Origin: Mortierella alpina
Lineage: Eukaryota > Mortierellomycota > Mortierellomycetes > Mortierellales > Mortierellaceae
Direction: 5' to 3'
Assembly: GCA_029449245.1 (NCBI GenBank)
Contig: JANATF010000009.1
Span: 1,054,001-1,118,000, forward strand
DNA length: 64,000 nucleotides
Shown: positions 35,144 to 45,595 of the stretch, piece by piece
Layout of the letters: each line of letters starts with the position of its first letter
Position numbering within the stretch: position 1 is the first letter of the stretch
The notes under the pieces: generated by a model
What the model saw: only the letters and a program-made list of their open reading frames with translations
Databases searched by the model: none
Told to the model about the DNA's origin: nothing
Program-made: the position numbers and the translations under genes

Positions 35144-38100
35144 ATGAGCAATCTGCCGAATACGTCATCCCCCGGCTTCGGGAGATCTGCCAACAGGACA
35201 TTGACGCCATCATTGATCTCCCATAGTCGTTCTGTCAGCCATGGTGCCGCATCGTTATCTTCCCAGCACGCCAGCATGAGCTCCGATGGCGACAATACAT
35301 CCATCTCGTCCCAGAAAACCAGAAAGCGGGACAAAATTAGAAACCTCTTTCGTCTATTCAAACATGAGGATAAGGCCACGATTCAAGATGATCCATCTCA
35401 GTCAAACATCCGCCACGCTAGAGCAGCTAGCACCGACATCACCTCTGCAGTCTACAGCCTCAAAGTCAGTGGCGCTGGAACTGGGTCGCAGTCCGTAATC
35501 GGCATGCCCGAGGCTCGTTTGAATGTCTTCTCGGAGAACGTGACCAAAATATCCACAGGAATCAAAATACCAAAACTGGACGCGCGCATCGAAAGCACAT
35601 CCCAGCTCGCCTTGTGCATCAGCCTTCTCCCGAGGAACATGGCTTCTTGCTTACAGCGTGTAGGTCTCGAGAGTTCCTCAGATCTCACAAATGAAGCGTT
35701 GTGGACCACGTCGTCCGATGGTACCGAGCGGGAATGGATCAAAGCCATCGAACAGAATCCAATCAAACAAGAGCACCTCTGCTGGTTAGGATCACGTATC
35801 GTTGAAGAATTTATCAAAAGTGCTGTCAAGGATCCCGTCGCTGTGTCTGAAGTCGTTCTCCTTGGCTCCGTCCTCGATCAGGTACACTATCGCAAGCTGC
35901 TCAATTGCTTCATTGCTGAGCTGCAAGGGTCCGTTCTTCTAGATGTCGATCTGCTCCAAGGTCTCATTCAGCTGGTCCAGTGCGCCGCGCCGACGTATCT
36001 TGACGCCGATGATCTTGTCAAGATATTGAGTATCCTGAGAATACGCCTCGGAGTCACTCATCAGCAGTCGTTGGAGCATCAGTACCATTTAACCCTGGCT
36101 ATCTCGCGCCTCCTTGATGTCATGGCCGAGCCAGAGCACAAAGTCAAAGATCTACCTCGTGTCGAGGAAAGGGAGCCCCTGGCCTCAGTTCTCTCAGGAT
36201 TGCAATCCAGCTCGGATCCATATCTGATGTATCAAGCGCTATATGCATTTCAAGCCTTGCAGTATATTCCAGACGACGAATCCGCTCTTCAAGTCATCAT
36301 GCGACACTCCCTAGGAGCCGCGGAGAGCCTTATCAAGGTGTCTGGAGTCATTCAGTTGAACTTTAACGGACTACTCGAAGGTCTCAAGCAGATGCAAAAG
36401 ACTGTCGAAGAGACGTATGGGATTGCCAAGTCGAGCTACGAAGGCATCAGCTCACTGATCGACAGTGGGCGTGGACTGTTCGATAGTCTCAAAAATGGCG
36501 TTGTCTCTGGCCACAAGCATCCGTGGTACCCTGCCGTGCTTACCGCTATAGCTCTCTGCCGAGCAGGTCAATTGGGCGATTTCAGCAAACTGGTCCGAGA
36601 GGCACCTTGCCGTCGTGATCCTCGATTCCAATGGGGTGTCAGCCAGCTCTTGGGCGAGATTGCGATTGATGATGAATGGCAGTCCTGTATCCGTGAGCAA
36701 GCTGTTAGTTTCCTGGGAGATCTCTACTTGAATGATGCTGATTGGGCACAGGACGACAGCGTCAGGTCCTGGATGCTGACCATTCTCGGCAAGATTTCGG
36801 AGGTGTCTGAGAGTGCGGTCAGAAAAACGGCTGCCTATTTTCTGCAAGAATCACTGAAGGATGGCTCTGCCATCGTTACGCATCCCTACCCTTTGAGGTC
36901 TCGCCTCCTCATCCCAATGAAGTCACCACTTCTAGCCCTAGTCCAAGATATTCCTTACCTTGAGTACGATCTCAACAACCTCCGGCTAAGACGACTCCAA
37001 GAGTACAGTCAGACCGTGTACATACCTCCTCAGGCCAAAGCCGACCTTCAGGCCTCCGACAAGTATGCTTTACCACTCATGAAGAGAGTAAAGGAGTTCC
37101 TGGAGGGCGACGGGCAGGTTTTCTTGGTGCTGGGTGATTCAGGAGCAGGAAAATCAACATTCAACAGGCACCTTGAACACGAGCTTTGGAACGAGTACAA
37201 GGCAGGCGGTCGTATACCATTGTTCATCAACCTACCAGCAATTAATGAGCCATACCATGACATGGTCGACAAACAGTTACGGATCAACAAATTTTCGGAC
37301 TCCAAAATCAAAGAGTTGAAGGAGCATCGCCAAATGATTCTCATCTGTGATGGCTATGATGAATCCCTGCTCAAGATCAACCTACACACCGCTAATATGT
37401 TTAACCAGAACACCAAGATGGTTATCAGTTGCAGGAGTACCTATCTTGGACAGGATTACCGCGATCAATTCCAGCCCCAACGGAACGATCGGTACAACAG
37501 CACAACAGGGAACTCGTACATGGAGGCCGCCATTGTGCCGTTCTCTGGTGACCAGATTGAGGAATATGTCAAACAGTTTGTGCGAGATCCAGAAGTACGC
37601 AATCTGCTAGGCGATGGACCCATCTGGACAGCCAAGGACTACATGGATAAACTCAAAGCGATCCCCAACTTGATGGAGCTAGTCAAGAACCCGTTTCTTC
37701 TTTTGCTATCGCTCAGAGCATTGCCTGTTGTCGTTAAGGATGCAGTTAATCTCGCCAAGGTCAAGGTCACGCGTCTCAGGTTGTACGATTCTTTCATCGA
37801 TCAATGGCTGGACATCAACAAAATCCGACTCACGAACAGCGCTCTTCCAGATGCGGCAAAGAGTGAACTGCTGGAGCTACGGGAAGAGGACTTCACACCG
37901 ATGGCGATTGAATTTCTAAAGAACCTAGCAGCTGCCATATATAAAGAGCAAGACGGGAACCCGGTCGTCCAGTACACACCAAAAAGCGACAAAGGCACGT
38001 GGAAGTCCACTTTCTTTGGTTCAGAGCTCGGCACCACGCTTCTACGAGAGTCTAGTCCATTATCGCGAGCAGGGATCCAACATCGGTTCATCCATCGCTC

Positions 38101-40636
38101 ATTGCTAGAATACTTTTACTCTCGACACATATATGAGGCGATCGAGATTCAGGAAATGAGACCTGATGGTGCTCAACCCCTTGCCAACGACCCTCTGAGT
38201 CAGAAAAACCTTGCCAAGGAGCCACCAATTGTACAGTTCCTAGCCGAGTACGTACAAGGTGATTCTGCTTACGAGCAGCGACTCCATCGTATTGTTGAGC
38301 AATCCAAAGCAAATGTCAATGCAAGCCGAGCAGCAGCGAACGCCATCACTATTTTGGTCCGGGCCGGCGTGTTATTCAATGGAGCCAACCTCCAGGGAAT
38401 CCAGATCCCAGGAGCGAACTTGAGCGGTGGACAGTTCGATTCGGCACAACTGCAAGGAGCGGACTTGAGAGGCACCAACCTTCGTAATATCTGGCTACGT
38501 CGGGCTGTTTTGAGCAACGCACTGATGGAGGACGTCGAGTTCGGCGAATCGGCATTCCTTGAGGAGATTCACAGTGTACTTTTATGTGCGTACTCGCAGG
38601 ATGGAAAGACACTTGCTTTAGTCCTGATCAACAACACAATTAGCCTGTATGATACTGCATCTTGGGAGAAGATATGCGAATTGCCTGGCCATACGTCCCG
38701 GGTCACGAGCGTCGTGTTTTCACCGACTGGCCAACAGATTGCCTCTGGTAGTAATGACTGGACGGTTCGGCTCTGGGATACACAAACCGGCGCGCCTGGC
38801 GCCATTCTGAGAGGCCACGACTCCTGGGTTACTAGCGTGGTGTTTTCGCCCAGCGGCAAGCAGATCGCCTCAGGAAGTTCCGACAAGACGGTGCAGCTCT
38901 GGGACGCGCAAACCGGCGCACCTGGTGCCACCCTAAAAGGTCACACCGAAAGGGTTATGAGCGTGGTGTTTTCACCTAACGGCCAGCGGCTTGCCTCGGG
39001 CAGTCTCGACAAGACGGTGCGGCTCTGGGACACACAGACTGGTGGACCTGGCGCTGTCCTATGCGGTCATACCGAGGCGGTTATGATCGTGGCGTTTTCG
39101 CCAAACGGCCGGCAGATCGCCTCAGGCAGTGAGGACAGCACTGTTCGGCTTTGGGATGCACAAACCAGTGCTCCTGGTGCCATTCTAAGTGGTCACACCT
39201 CCCGGGTTACGAGAGTAGCATTTTCGCCAAACGGCCCACAGCTTGCCTCGGGCAGTCTCGACATGACGGTGCGGCTCTGGGACACACAGACTGGTGGACC
39301 TGGTGCTGTCCTATGTGGCCATACCGAGGGGGTAACGAGCGTGGTGTTTTCGCCAAGCGGCCGGCAGATCGCCTCGGGCAGTTCCGACAACACTGTGCGG
39401 CTTTGGGACGCACAGACCGGGGCACCTGGTGCCATCTTAAACGGCCACACCGACTGGGTGACAAGCGTGGAGTTTTCGCCAACCGGCCAGCAAATTGCCT
39501 CGAGTAGTTGGGACAAGACGGTGCGGCTTTGGGACGCACAAGCTGGTGCATCTGGTGCCATTAGCGGTCATACCGACTGCGTTAGGAGCATGGTGACTTC
39601 GCCAAGCGGTCAGCAAATTGCCTCGGGCAGTGATGACGGAACGGTGCGGCTCTGGGACGCACAAACTGGTTCCCCTGGCGCCATCCTTAGCGGTCACACT
39701 CAAGGGGTTACAAGCGTCGGGTTCTCGCCGAGCGGCCAACATATTGCCTCGGGCAGTTCTGACAACACTGTGCGGCTCTGGGATGCACAAACCGGTGCTT
39801 CTGGTGCCATCTTGAGCGGTCACACATCTTGTGTAATGAGCGTGGCGTTTTCACCAAACGGCCAGCAGATTGTCTCAGGCAGTGGCAGCAGCACGGATGG
39901 GGAGAGAGGTACTCGCTGGAGGCTCGGGAGCAGGGACTACACGGTGCGGCTTTGGGACGCGCAAACCGGTGCGCCTGGTGCCATCCTAAGCGGTCACACC
40001 GCAAGGGTTATGAGCGTGGTGTTTTCGCCAAACGGCCAACAAATCGCCTCGGGCAGTGATGACGAGACAATACGGCTCTGGAACGCACGAACTGGTGCAT
40101 CTGGCGCCGCACTACGCGGCCATACTAAGGGGGTTACGAGCGTGGCGTTTTCGCCAAGCGGCCAGCAGATTGCTTCGGGTAGTTTTGACACGACGGTACG
40201 GCTCTGGGACGCACAAACTGGTTTACCTGGCGCTATCTTGAGCGGTCACACCGGCTGTACTAGGAGTGTTGTATATTCGCCAGACGGCCGGAATATTGCT
40301 TCGGGAAGCGACGACAACACAATGCGGCTCTGGGACGTGAAAACAGGTCATTGTCTGTCGACTATCAAGGATTTTCATGAAGGGATATATACAGTCGCAT
40401 GGAACGCAGATCTAAACGGCAGTTACTTAACAACTGGCTGTGGCGACAAATCCGTTCGCCTGTGGAAGGTAGTAGGAGCCTGCTCTTCCGTACATTTACT
40501 CTGGAGTTCTAGGCATGATCAGCTTGTTGTGTCAGATGCCAATATCTCAAATGCGCAGGGTTTGAGCAGATTGAATATGAAACTCTTGGAACAACGCGGC
40601 GCTGTGAGCACACTGACTTCTTTAAAAGAGCCGTAG
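35144..40636 (+). CDS. NLR-type receptor: helical N-terminus, NACHT, pentapeptide repeats, WD40
   Basis: A single exon encodes 1830 aa. Residues 1-130 are Ser-rich and disordered. Residues about 150-640 are all-helical (ARM/HEAT-like) with no recognised effector domain. The NACHT NTPase has the P-loop GDSGAGKSTF near 664-673, the Walker B ILICDGYDE near 731 and the winged-helix motif IHRSLLEYFYSRH near 983. Residues about 1075-1135 carry A(D/N)L pentapeptide repeats (GANLQGIQIPGANLSGGQF). About 15 WD40 blades follow to 1800, enough for two propellers. Thirteen blades are nearly identical 42-residue units (HTxxVxSVxFSPxGxQIASG, then TVRLWDAQTGAPGA). This is the STAND/NLR plan used by fungal incompatibility and immune-like receptors; ligand and output are unknown. 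Confidence 0.93.
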   Translation: MSNLPNTSSPGFGRSANRTLTPSLISHSRSVSHGAASLSSQHASMSSDGDNTSISSQKTRKRDKIRNLFRLFKHEDKATIQDDPSQSNIRHARAASTDITSAVYSLKVSGAGTGSQSVIGMPEARLNVFSENVTKISTGIKIPKLDARIESTSQLALCISLLPRNMASCLQRVGLESSSDLTNEALWTTSSDGTEREWIKAIEQNPIKQEHLCWLGSRIVEEFIKSAVKDPVAVSEVVLLGSVLDQVHYRKLLNCFIAELQGSVLLDVDLLQGLIQLVQCAAPTYLDADDLVKILSILRIRLGVTHQQSLEHQYHLTLAISRLLDVMAEPEHKVKDLPRVEEREPLASVLSGLQSSSDPYLMYQALYAFQALQYIPDDESALQVIMRHSLGAAESLIKVSGVIQLNFNGLLEGLKQMQKTVEETYGIAKSSYEGISSLIDSGRGLFDSLKNGVVSGHKHPWYPAVLTAIALCRAGQLGDFSKLVREAPCRRDPRFQWGVSQLLGEIAIDDEWQSCIREQAVSFLGDLYLNDADWAQDDSVRSWMLTILGKISEVSESAVRKTAAYFLQESLKDGSAIVTHPYPLRSRLLIPMKSPLLALVQDIPYLEYDLNNLRLRRLQEYSQTVYIPPQAKADLQASDKYALPLMKRVKEFLEGDGQVFLVLGDSGAGKSTFNRHLEHELWNEYKAGGRIPLFINLPAINEPYHDMVDKQLRINKFSDSKIKELKEHRQMILICDGYDESLLKINLHTANMFNQNTKMVISCRSTYLGQDYRDQFQPQRNDRYNSTTGNSYMEAAIVPFSGDQIEEYVKQFVRDPEVRNLLGDGPIWTAKDYMDKLKAIPNLMELVKNPFLLLLSLRALPVVVKDAVNLAKVKVTRLRLYDSFIDQWLDINKIRLTNSALPDAAKSELLELREEDFTPMAIEFLKNLAAAIYKEQDGNPVVQYTPKSDKGTWKSTFFGSELGTTLLRESSPLSRAGIQHRFIHRSLLEYFYSRHIYEAIEIQEMRPDGAQPLANDPLSQKNLAKEPPIVQFLAEYVQGDSAYEQRLHRIVEQSKANVNASRAAANAITILVRAGVLFNGANLQGIQIPGANLSGGQFDSAQLQGADLRGTNLRNIWLRRAVLSNALMEDVEFGESAFLEEIHSVLLCAYSQDGKTLALVLINNTISLYDTASWEKICELPGHTSRVTSVVFSPTGQQIASGSNDWTVRLWDTQTGAPGAILRGHDSWVTSVVFSPSGKQIASGSSDKTVQLWDAQTGAPGATLKGHTERVMSVVFSPNGQRLASGSLDKTVRLWDTQTGGPGAVLCGHTEAVMIVAFSPNGRQIASGSEDSTVRLWDAQTSAPGAILSGHTSRVTRVAFSPNGPQLASGSLDMTVRLWDTQTGGPGAVLCGHTEGVTSVVFSPSGRQIASGSSDNTVRLWDAQTGAPGAILNGHTDWVTSVEFSPTGQQIASSSWDKTVRLWDAQAGASGAISGHTDCVRSMVTSPSGQQIASGSDDGTVRLWDAQTGSPGAILSGHTQGVTSVGFSPSGQHIASGSSDNTVRLWDAQTGASGAILSGHTSCVMSVAFSPNGQQIVSGSGSSTDGERGTRWRLGSRDYTVRLWDAQTGAPGAILSGHTARVMSVVFSPNGQQIASGSDDETIRLWNARTGASGAALRGHTKGVTSVAFSPSGQQIASGSFDTTVRLWDAQTGLPGAILSGHTGCTRSVVYSPDGRNIASGSDDNTMRLWDVKTGHCLSTIKDFHEGIYTVAWNADLNGSYLTTGCGDKSVRLWKVVGACSSVHLLWSSRHDQLVVSDANISNAQGLSRLNMKLLEQRGAVSTLTSLKEP
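38690..40350 (+). repeat. 126-bp coding repeat array (WD40 units with high internal conservation)
   Basis: About 13 units of 126 bases encode WD40 blades that differ mainly at the same few positions: the two residues before the first V, and the residue before D in the SGSxDxTVRLWD segment. Unit 8 is one codon short, and unit 11 carries an in-frame insertion of about 16 codons at about 39880-39935. Such arrays change copy number by unequal exchange. Confidence 0.92.
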
Positions 40637-40794
40637 TCTGTAGATAGGAAATATGTATATACAAGGATAGCACATGATGTGAGGCGAAAGTCTTGATGCA
40701 TCTCATTAACAGGTAGCTACACATATTAAAATGACAGGAGAATCACCATCTCGTCCCCCTTACAACTGAATCCTGGGGCGCGACCGTCTTACCG

Positions 40795-40870
40795 TGACAG
40801 ATACCAAAATATAACCTGCAGGGCTTAAGTAGGATGAATATCAAACTCTTGGATCAACGCGGCGTTTTCG
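40795..40870 (+). pseudogene. Relic of a second NLR gene 3' end
   Basis: The segment matches 40530-40605 at the 3' end of the intact NLR, in the same orientation: CTCTTGGATCAACGCGGCGT against CTCTTGGAACAACGCGGCGC, with matching flanks (AATATCAAA against AATATGAAA). The reading MNIKLLDQRG corresponds to MNIKLLEQRG-like residues just before the NLR C-terminus. Stops and frame changes lie upstream, so it is a remnant of a duplicated paralogue. Confidence 0.75.
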
Positions 40871-41391
40871 GGCAATCCAGCTCTGATAAAAGATACACTT
40901 GATAATGATCCTTTGCCTCGGCGCATGGTTTATCAGATCATGGATCATCACCTTCAAGTCTTGAAAAATACTCACAGGTCTACTGTGTCGAGGGCCTTCA
41001 GATGTTATATAGATTGGTAATGGGTCCATTGGTCAGGTTTATTAGAAATATAGGGAGCTGGTCCCTCAATGCAGTGTGAGAAAAAATGAACAAGAAAAAG
41101 AATCGTGATGGATATCTACAATGGGAAAGGGCGTGAGAAAAAGAAATGGGGCGTGAGGTCGGAGAACGGGAGCATTATAAGCATTAGCTGAGGAGTGTTT
41201 CTGAATATAATGTAAGCGGACGTGGGAGTGTCATAAGCGTTAAGGGCATAAGATCATATATATACATGATTGAAAGTTGAAGGGCATCAAGGTGTTTGGT
41301 TCGTTAGACAAAAGGTCATCAGCGGAAAGGATTAAAAGTAGGGGGGGAGAGGAAACAATCAAAATCAATCAAACAAAGAAGTAGAGAGGCT
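40871..41391. other. Intergenic, no gene seen
   Basis: AT-richer spacer between the NLR relic and the 3' end of the PX-PB1 gene. No supported gene. Confidence 0.4.
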
Positions 41392-44300
41392 TCAAAGAGT
41401 GCACCTCAAGGTCACTTTGTGGTTCTTGGAGCTGTGGATTGCTCGGTGCAACTCCTCATCCGTCCGCAGAGCCATGCCCGCGTTAAGATATGCCGAGGAC
41501 GCAGAAGAAAACGAGGTCGCGCTTGTAGGGGTCGAGGGCGTTGAAGGGATGGTTGAGGAAGACGATGAGGGCATGCTCCAAAGGAGGTCGAACTTCTCGG
41601 GGAGATGAACGTTGGACTTGAGCAGCTTGCTCTTAACACGGCTCTTCAGATCTTTCAAAGTCAGGATGAACTTTTGGTCCTCAATCACCTGCAGGGCAAC
41701 AATCGTGTCGGCATCCAGGACGATTTTGAATGTCGTTACTACGGTGGGACCCGCTGTCTGTGCTGCAGATACAACTGGTTGCACTGGGAACATGGCTGGG
41801 CTGGGAACAGTGAGACTGGACTTGCGCCTGCCAAAGATACTCTGCTGCGCGTTCTTCAAAATACTCACTGGCTGTTTTGTGGGGATGGAAGGTGCATTCA
41901 GAGTTGCCGTAGCTGATTCACGTCGCGCAGATCGCTTTTTGGGGGTCTCGAGCGGTGGTCTGGAAACGGTCATCAAAGGCAAGAAACTACTAGGTGCAGA
42001 AATGGAGTGAGTCATGCCCGACTTGGATCCTCTGCGACCTGAAGAAAACGTTGCCGATGGAGCCTCCGCTCCAGTAACCACAGTCTTATTCCTGGCTTCA
42101 GGGGGGTGGCTCAACACGGGGATCGAGGCTGGATCTCTCAACGTCTTTGAGAGCGCTGCCTGGGAGAGCGACCGCTGCTGAGAGATCTCCTTTTTCTGGA
42201 AGGATCTGCCGAGTTCGACCGGCACGGATGGGAGCTCTGCAGGCGACAAGAGTGAATTCGTGAGCTGACCAGACGAAGAAGAGGACGAGATCTTGATGAG
42301 CGAATGGAGGTGGGTGCTTGTCTCTGAGCTTGAGTTGGCCCTGTTCCAAGGGGCTACCAAGGTCGTTGTAGAGTAAGACGACGAGAGCAAGGCTGGTACA
42401 CTGCTGTTGCCAGCGGTGCTGTTGAGTTGGAGAGGATGTACAGGTGAATGTGGGGTGTTCGAAGGTGGTGAAGATGGAGAGCTGTCCATGTTCCAGAGAG
42501 TAAGGCTGGGCATGGTCTTGGATTGAGACATTGCCAACTTTCGAGGTCGGTCCTCTGGGTCCAGCGACGTGGGTGTGGTCACTGTAACACTCTCGCCAAC
42601 GACCATGTTGTTTGCAGAGTTGTTGCTGGAAAAAAGTGACATGAAGGGATGGTGGCTTCCCCCGGCGACAGGAGTCGTAGGGCTAGCTGGGGAGATGGGC
42701 GAGTGGATGGAGGATGCGGTGGAAGAGGCTGCACTAGGCGCGACAACAGAAGGGATCCTGTTCCAGGGAGGAATTACATTCTTGGACGAGAGTGGCTGCA
42801 TAGTGACCTCAGGCCTGAATACGATGGTCTTTGATCGCTTCATACTCTTGGCCTTTGCTGCCGTCCCCTGGGACTGTGTGCCTGTTGGAATGGGCAATGG
42901 CGGAGGGCCTCCTGTTGTTGACGATGTTGCTGTGTTTCCGCTGCTTACATTGTACTCCCGAGGTTCTTCCTGAGCAGAACGACCTTCCTTGGGTGGTTGT
43001 TGTTGCAGCTGATGAAAGATGCTTTGGCGAATTGATGTAGCTGAAGTAGTAGTGTGGGCACGTCGGAGAGACTTGAACTTTTTGATTGTTCGCGCAGTGA
43101 TGTCGTTGTTTTGTGTTTTGGACCCCTCCGTCTCGACGGGAGAACTCTCTGTCAGCTCGGGCTTCGGCGATGGTGAAGTGGAGGGTGAGGAGTGGGTGGG
43201 GGATGGCATTTCCAGATCCAGTATTTCACTATCGATCGTTGAGGCAGACATGGAAGCCCACTCTGTGATTCTCGAGCCGACCATGCTAGGGCTTGGCGAT
43301 ACTGATGGCGAGGCGAAGTAGTTGTATGTGTTTGCCGCTGCTGTGATAGTCATTGTATCTGCACGACCAGTATCATCAAAGTCAGATAAAGTCGAGGAAG
43401 TTGAAGACGGCGAAGAAACAGAAGAGAAAGAGCAAGAGGATCGTGGAGATGAAATGGTTGCAGAAGAGTCGGATACGCGATCGGGAACAAGATTCACTGT
43501 CGAATGGACGTTTGCTGCCGCTGACACCGTTGATTCTGCTGCTATCTTAAATGGTGAAGGGTGCTCTGAATTCAAAGGTGCAACTGTGGATGCCTTGCTC
43601 TCCTGCTCCAGTTGCTCCTCCTTATTCTCTCGCTTCTCCTCCTCTTCTTCCTCCTCTTGCTCCTTAATTTCAGTCTCCGATTGGATCGTCGTCGCTGGCT
43701 CATTTACCATTTCCGTTGATGTCGTGGCAGTAGTAGCTGTCGTGTGAACCACAACGGGATGCAGCGCCAGCGGGTCCCGATCCTCCTGGCGGAGATGGGC
43801 TTCCATATCTGTTTTCCAGATCCCAAAAAACTCGGCCACGAGGCGTGACTGGGCAATGAACGGACCAAGGGCAAAGAGCTGGTGCAGATATCGATCGAGC
43901 TCTTCCTTTCGTTGAAGGCAGACCGTCTTGGTGACAAAGAGCACCAAGCTTGACTTTAAACGCGGCAAGCAAAGAGGCTGTGTGAGCGCGCCTGAAGTCA
44001 AGGCTGCTGCCGCACTTGCAGATGGTTGGCTGGTGGTAGTGGCCAGTTTTGCGCATTGACCTCCGAGCGCCTTGTTGTTCAACAGCTCCGATGCAGAGCC
44101 CAAATCAGGACAGCAAGTCTAATGTAAAGTTGGCCATGCAAGTCCAAAGTGTTAACCCCCATCTTTTCTGTCTCCATGAAAGGCATCGCTAGCGCGATTG
44201 TTGGACTCCTCTATTATGGTCAGGGAGCCTCAAATCGCGATGCGGCTCATGAGTTGCTTATGCTGCACTGGGTCTCTTTGCAGCTCATATTACTCTTTTG

Positions 44301-45595
44301 CTCAAGGGACATGGGTACAGAGGATGGGATTGAAATAATAAAAGCAAGGAGGCGATCCAAATATTAAAAAAACGAAGAAAGCATTCTTCTTGGGTTGGTA
44401 TCCTATTGGTGCTTACGCCGTTTTATGCGAGCTGGCTTGCATATATAATGTCCGTGGTATCCATGTTGTCCTTATAGTTATATGTGGTGCAAGGGGTGAG
44501 CATGAAAAAAAGAAGGGACGTTGAGACTAGCCACAACAACCCATAGAATTTTGCGCACACGACAATGACACTTTCCCTTCCTTTCCTTCGCTTTTTTTTT
44601 CTCTAGTTCGATCGCTTCGAGTAGCTCCATTGTTGGTGCCATCGCTCAAAGGTAGTATTGTAAAAACAAGGTAGATCTAGATCCAGATCAGATCCTGATC
44701 AGACCCTTGGATTCTCCCTTAATAGCTTTGCTCTCATAAGTGATTGACAAGCAATTGTTGCCCAACATAGAATTAGGAAACAAAAGACAACACAGTAAAG
44801 AAAAAGGAATAGGAAGAATCAACTGGGATGACTTTGTAAAGGTAGATCCCAGCAGTACGACGTTGTATGCTGTGTAAAAAAACATACTCGATACCACAAC
44901 TTAAAAAGGGAGCCTGCAGTTAGCAAATAATAATGAGTACTTACTTCGGAGGAAAGCGTCTCCTGTGCATGGGGAGTGACTGTTGGCTGTACAGTAAGCG
45001 TCGCTGCCGTCGCCTTCAATACTGGGAACTCTTCCTCAAGCTGGTCTGCAAAATCGGCCACATCCTCATAACGCCGGTAGATTTTGTAGGGCTTTCGAGG
45101 GATGGATGTTGTGGCCATGCAACCGCTACTCTGACTGCCCTCAGAACGGGTGCTGATAGCACTGAGCGGACTGGTAGGACTGGAGGCGCTGGTAGGGGAC
45201 GGTATTGTGATATCGTAAGGGAACACTTGAATGGTGTACCATGCTTTTGGCTCCAATGCTCTGCGCTCAACCTGCTCTACAGTCGCACTTTGCACAGGGG
45301 GGGCGAGCTTCACGCCAGAGTAGAATGCTGTTGTGGTCGAACAAGCTGAATGGGAGATACTGCCGCTGTAGGATGGGATGCCCAGTGGTGGAAGTATTCG
45401 GAGAGGCTGAGGGAGGTGAAGGCAGGGTTTGGAGAGAACGCGCTGCAGCGTTTGCTGTAAATGCTGCTGTCGTTGCTGATGTTGCTCAGGAGGCCGAGGT
45501 TGAATGCCACTTACATGTTTCTTTTCCGCACCCTGCTTAGATTGGCTCTGCCCTTGGGTGGTAGCCATGCTATGATGGCTCGCAGGGACGTGCAT
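41392..45595 (-). CDS. PX-PB1 scaffold protein, Bem1-like but without visible SH3 domains
   Basis: Exon 1 (45595-44945) and exon 2 (44118-41392) give 1125 aa and split the PX domain across an 826-base intron. The N-terminal PX half has WYTIQVFPYDI and PYKIYRRYEDVADFADQLEE (phosphoinositide-binding R-R-Y). The second half has LCLPRLKSS and RKEELDRYLHQLFALGPFIAQSRLVAEFFG. A long disordered Ser/Thr/Pro region with an Asp/Glu-rich segment follows. The C-terminus (TTFKIVLDADTIVALQV, then TDEELHRAIHSS) is a PB1 domain. PX plus PB1 recalls Bem1/Scd2 Cdc42-polarity scaffolds, but no SH3 is visible. The reading frame stays open upstream of 45595 to a CTTAG acceptor-like site near 45684, so an unseen upstream exon is possible. 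Confidence 0.78.
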
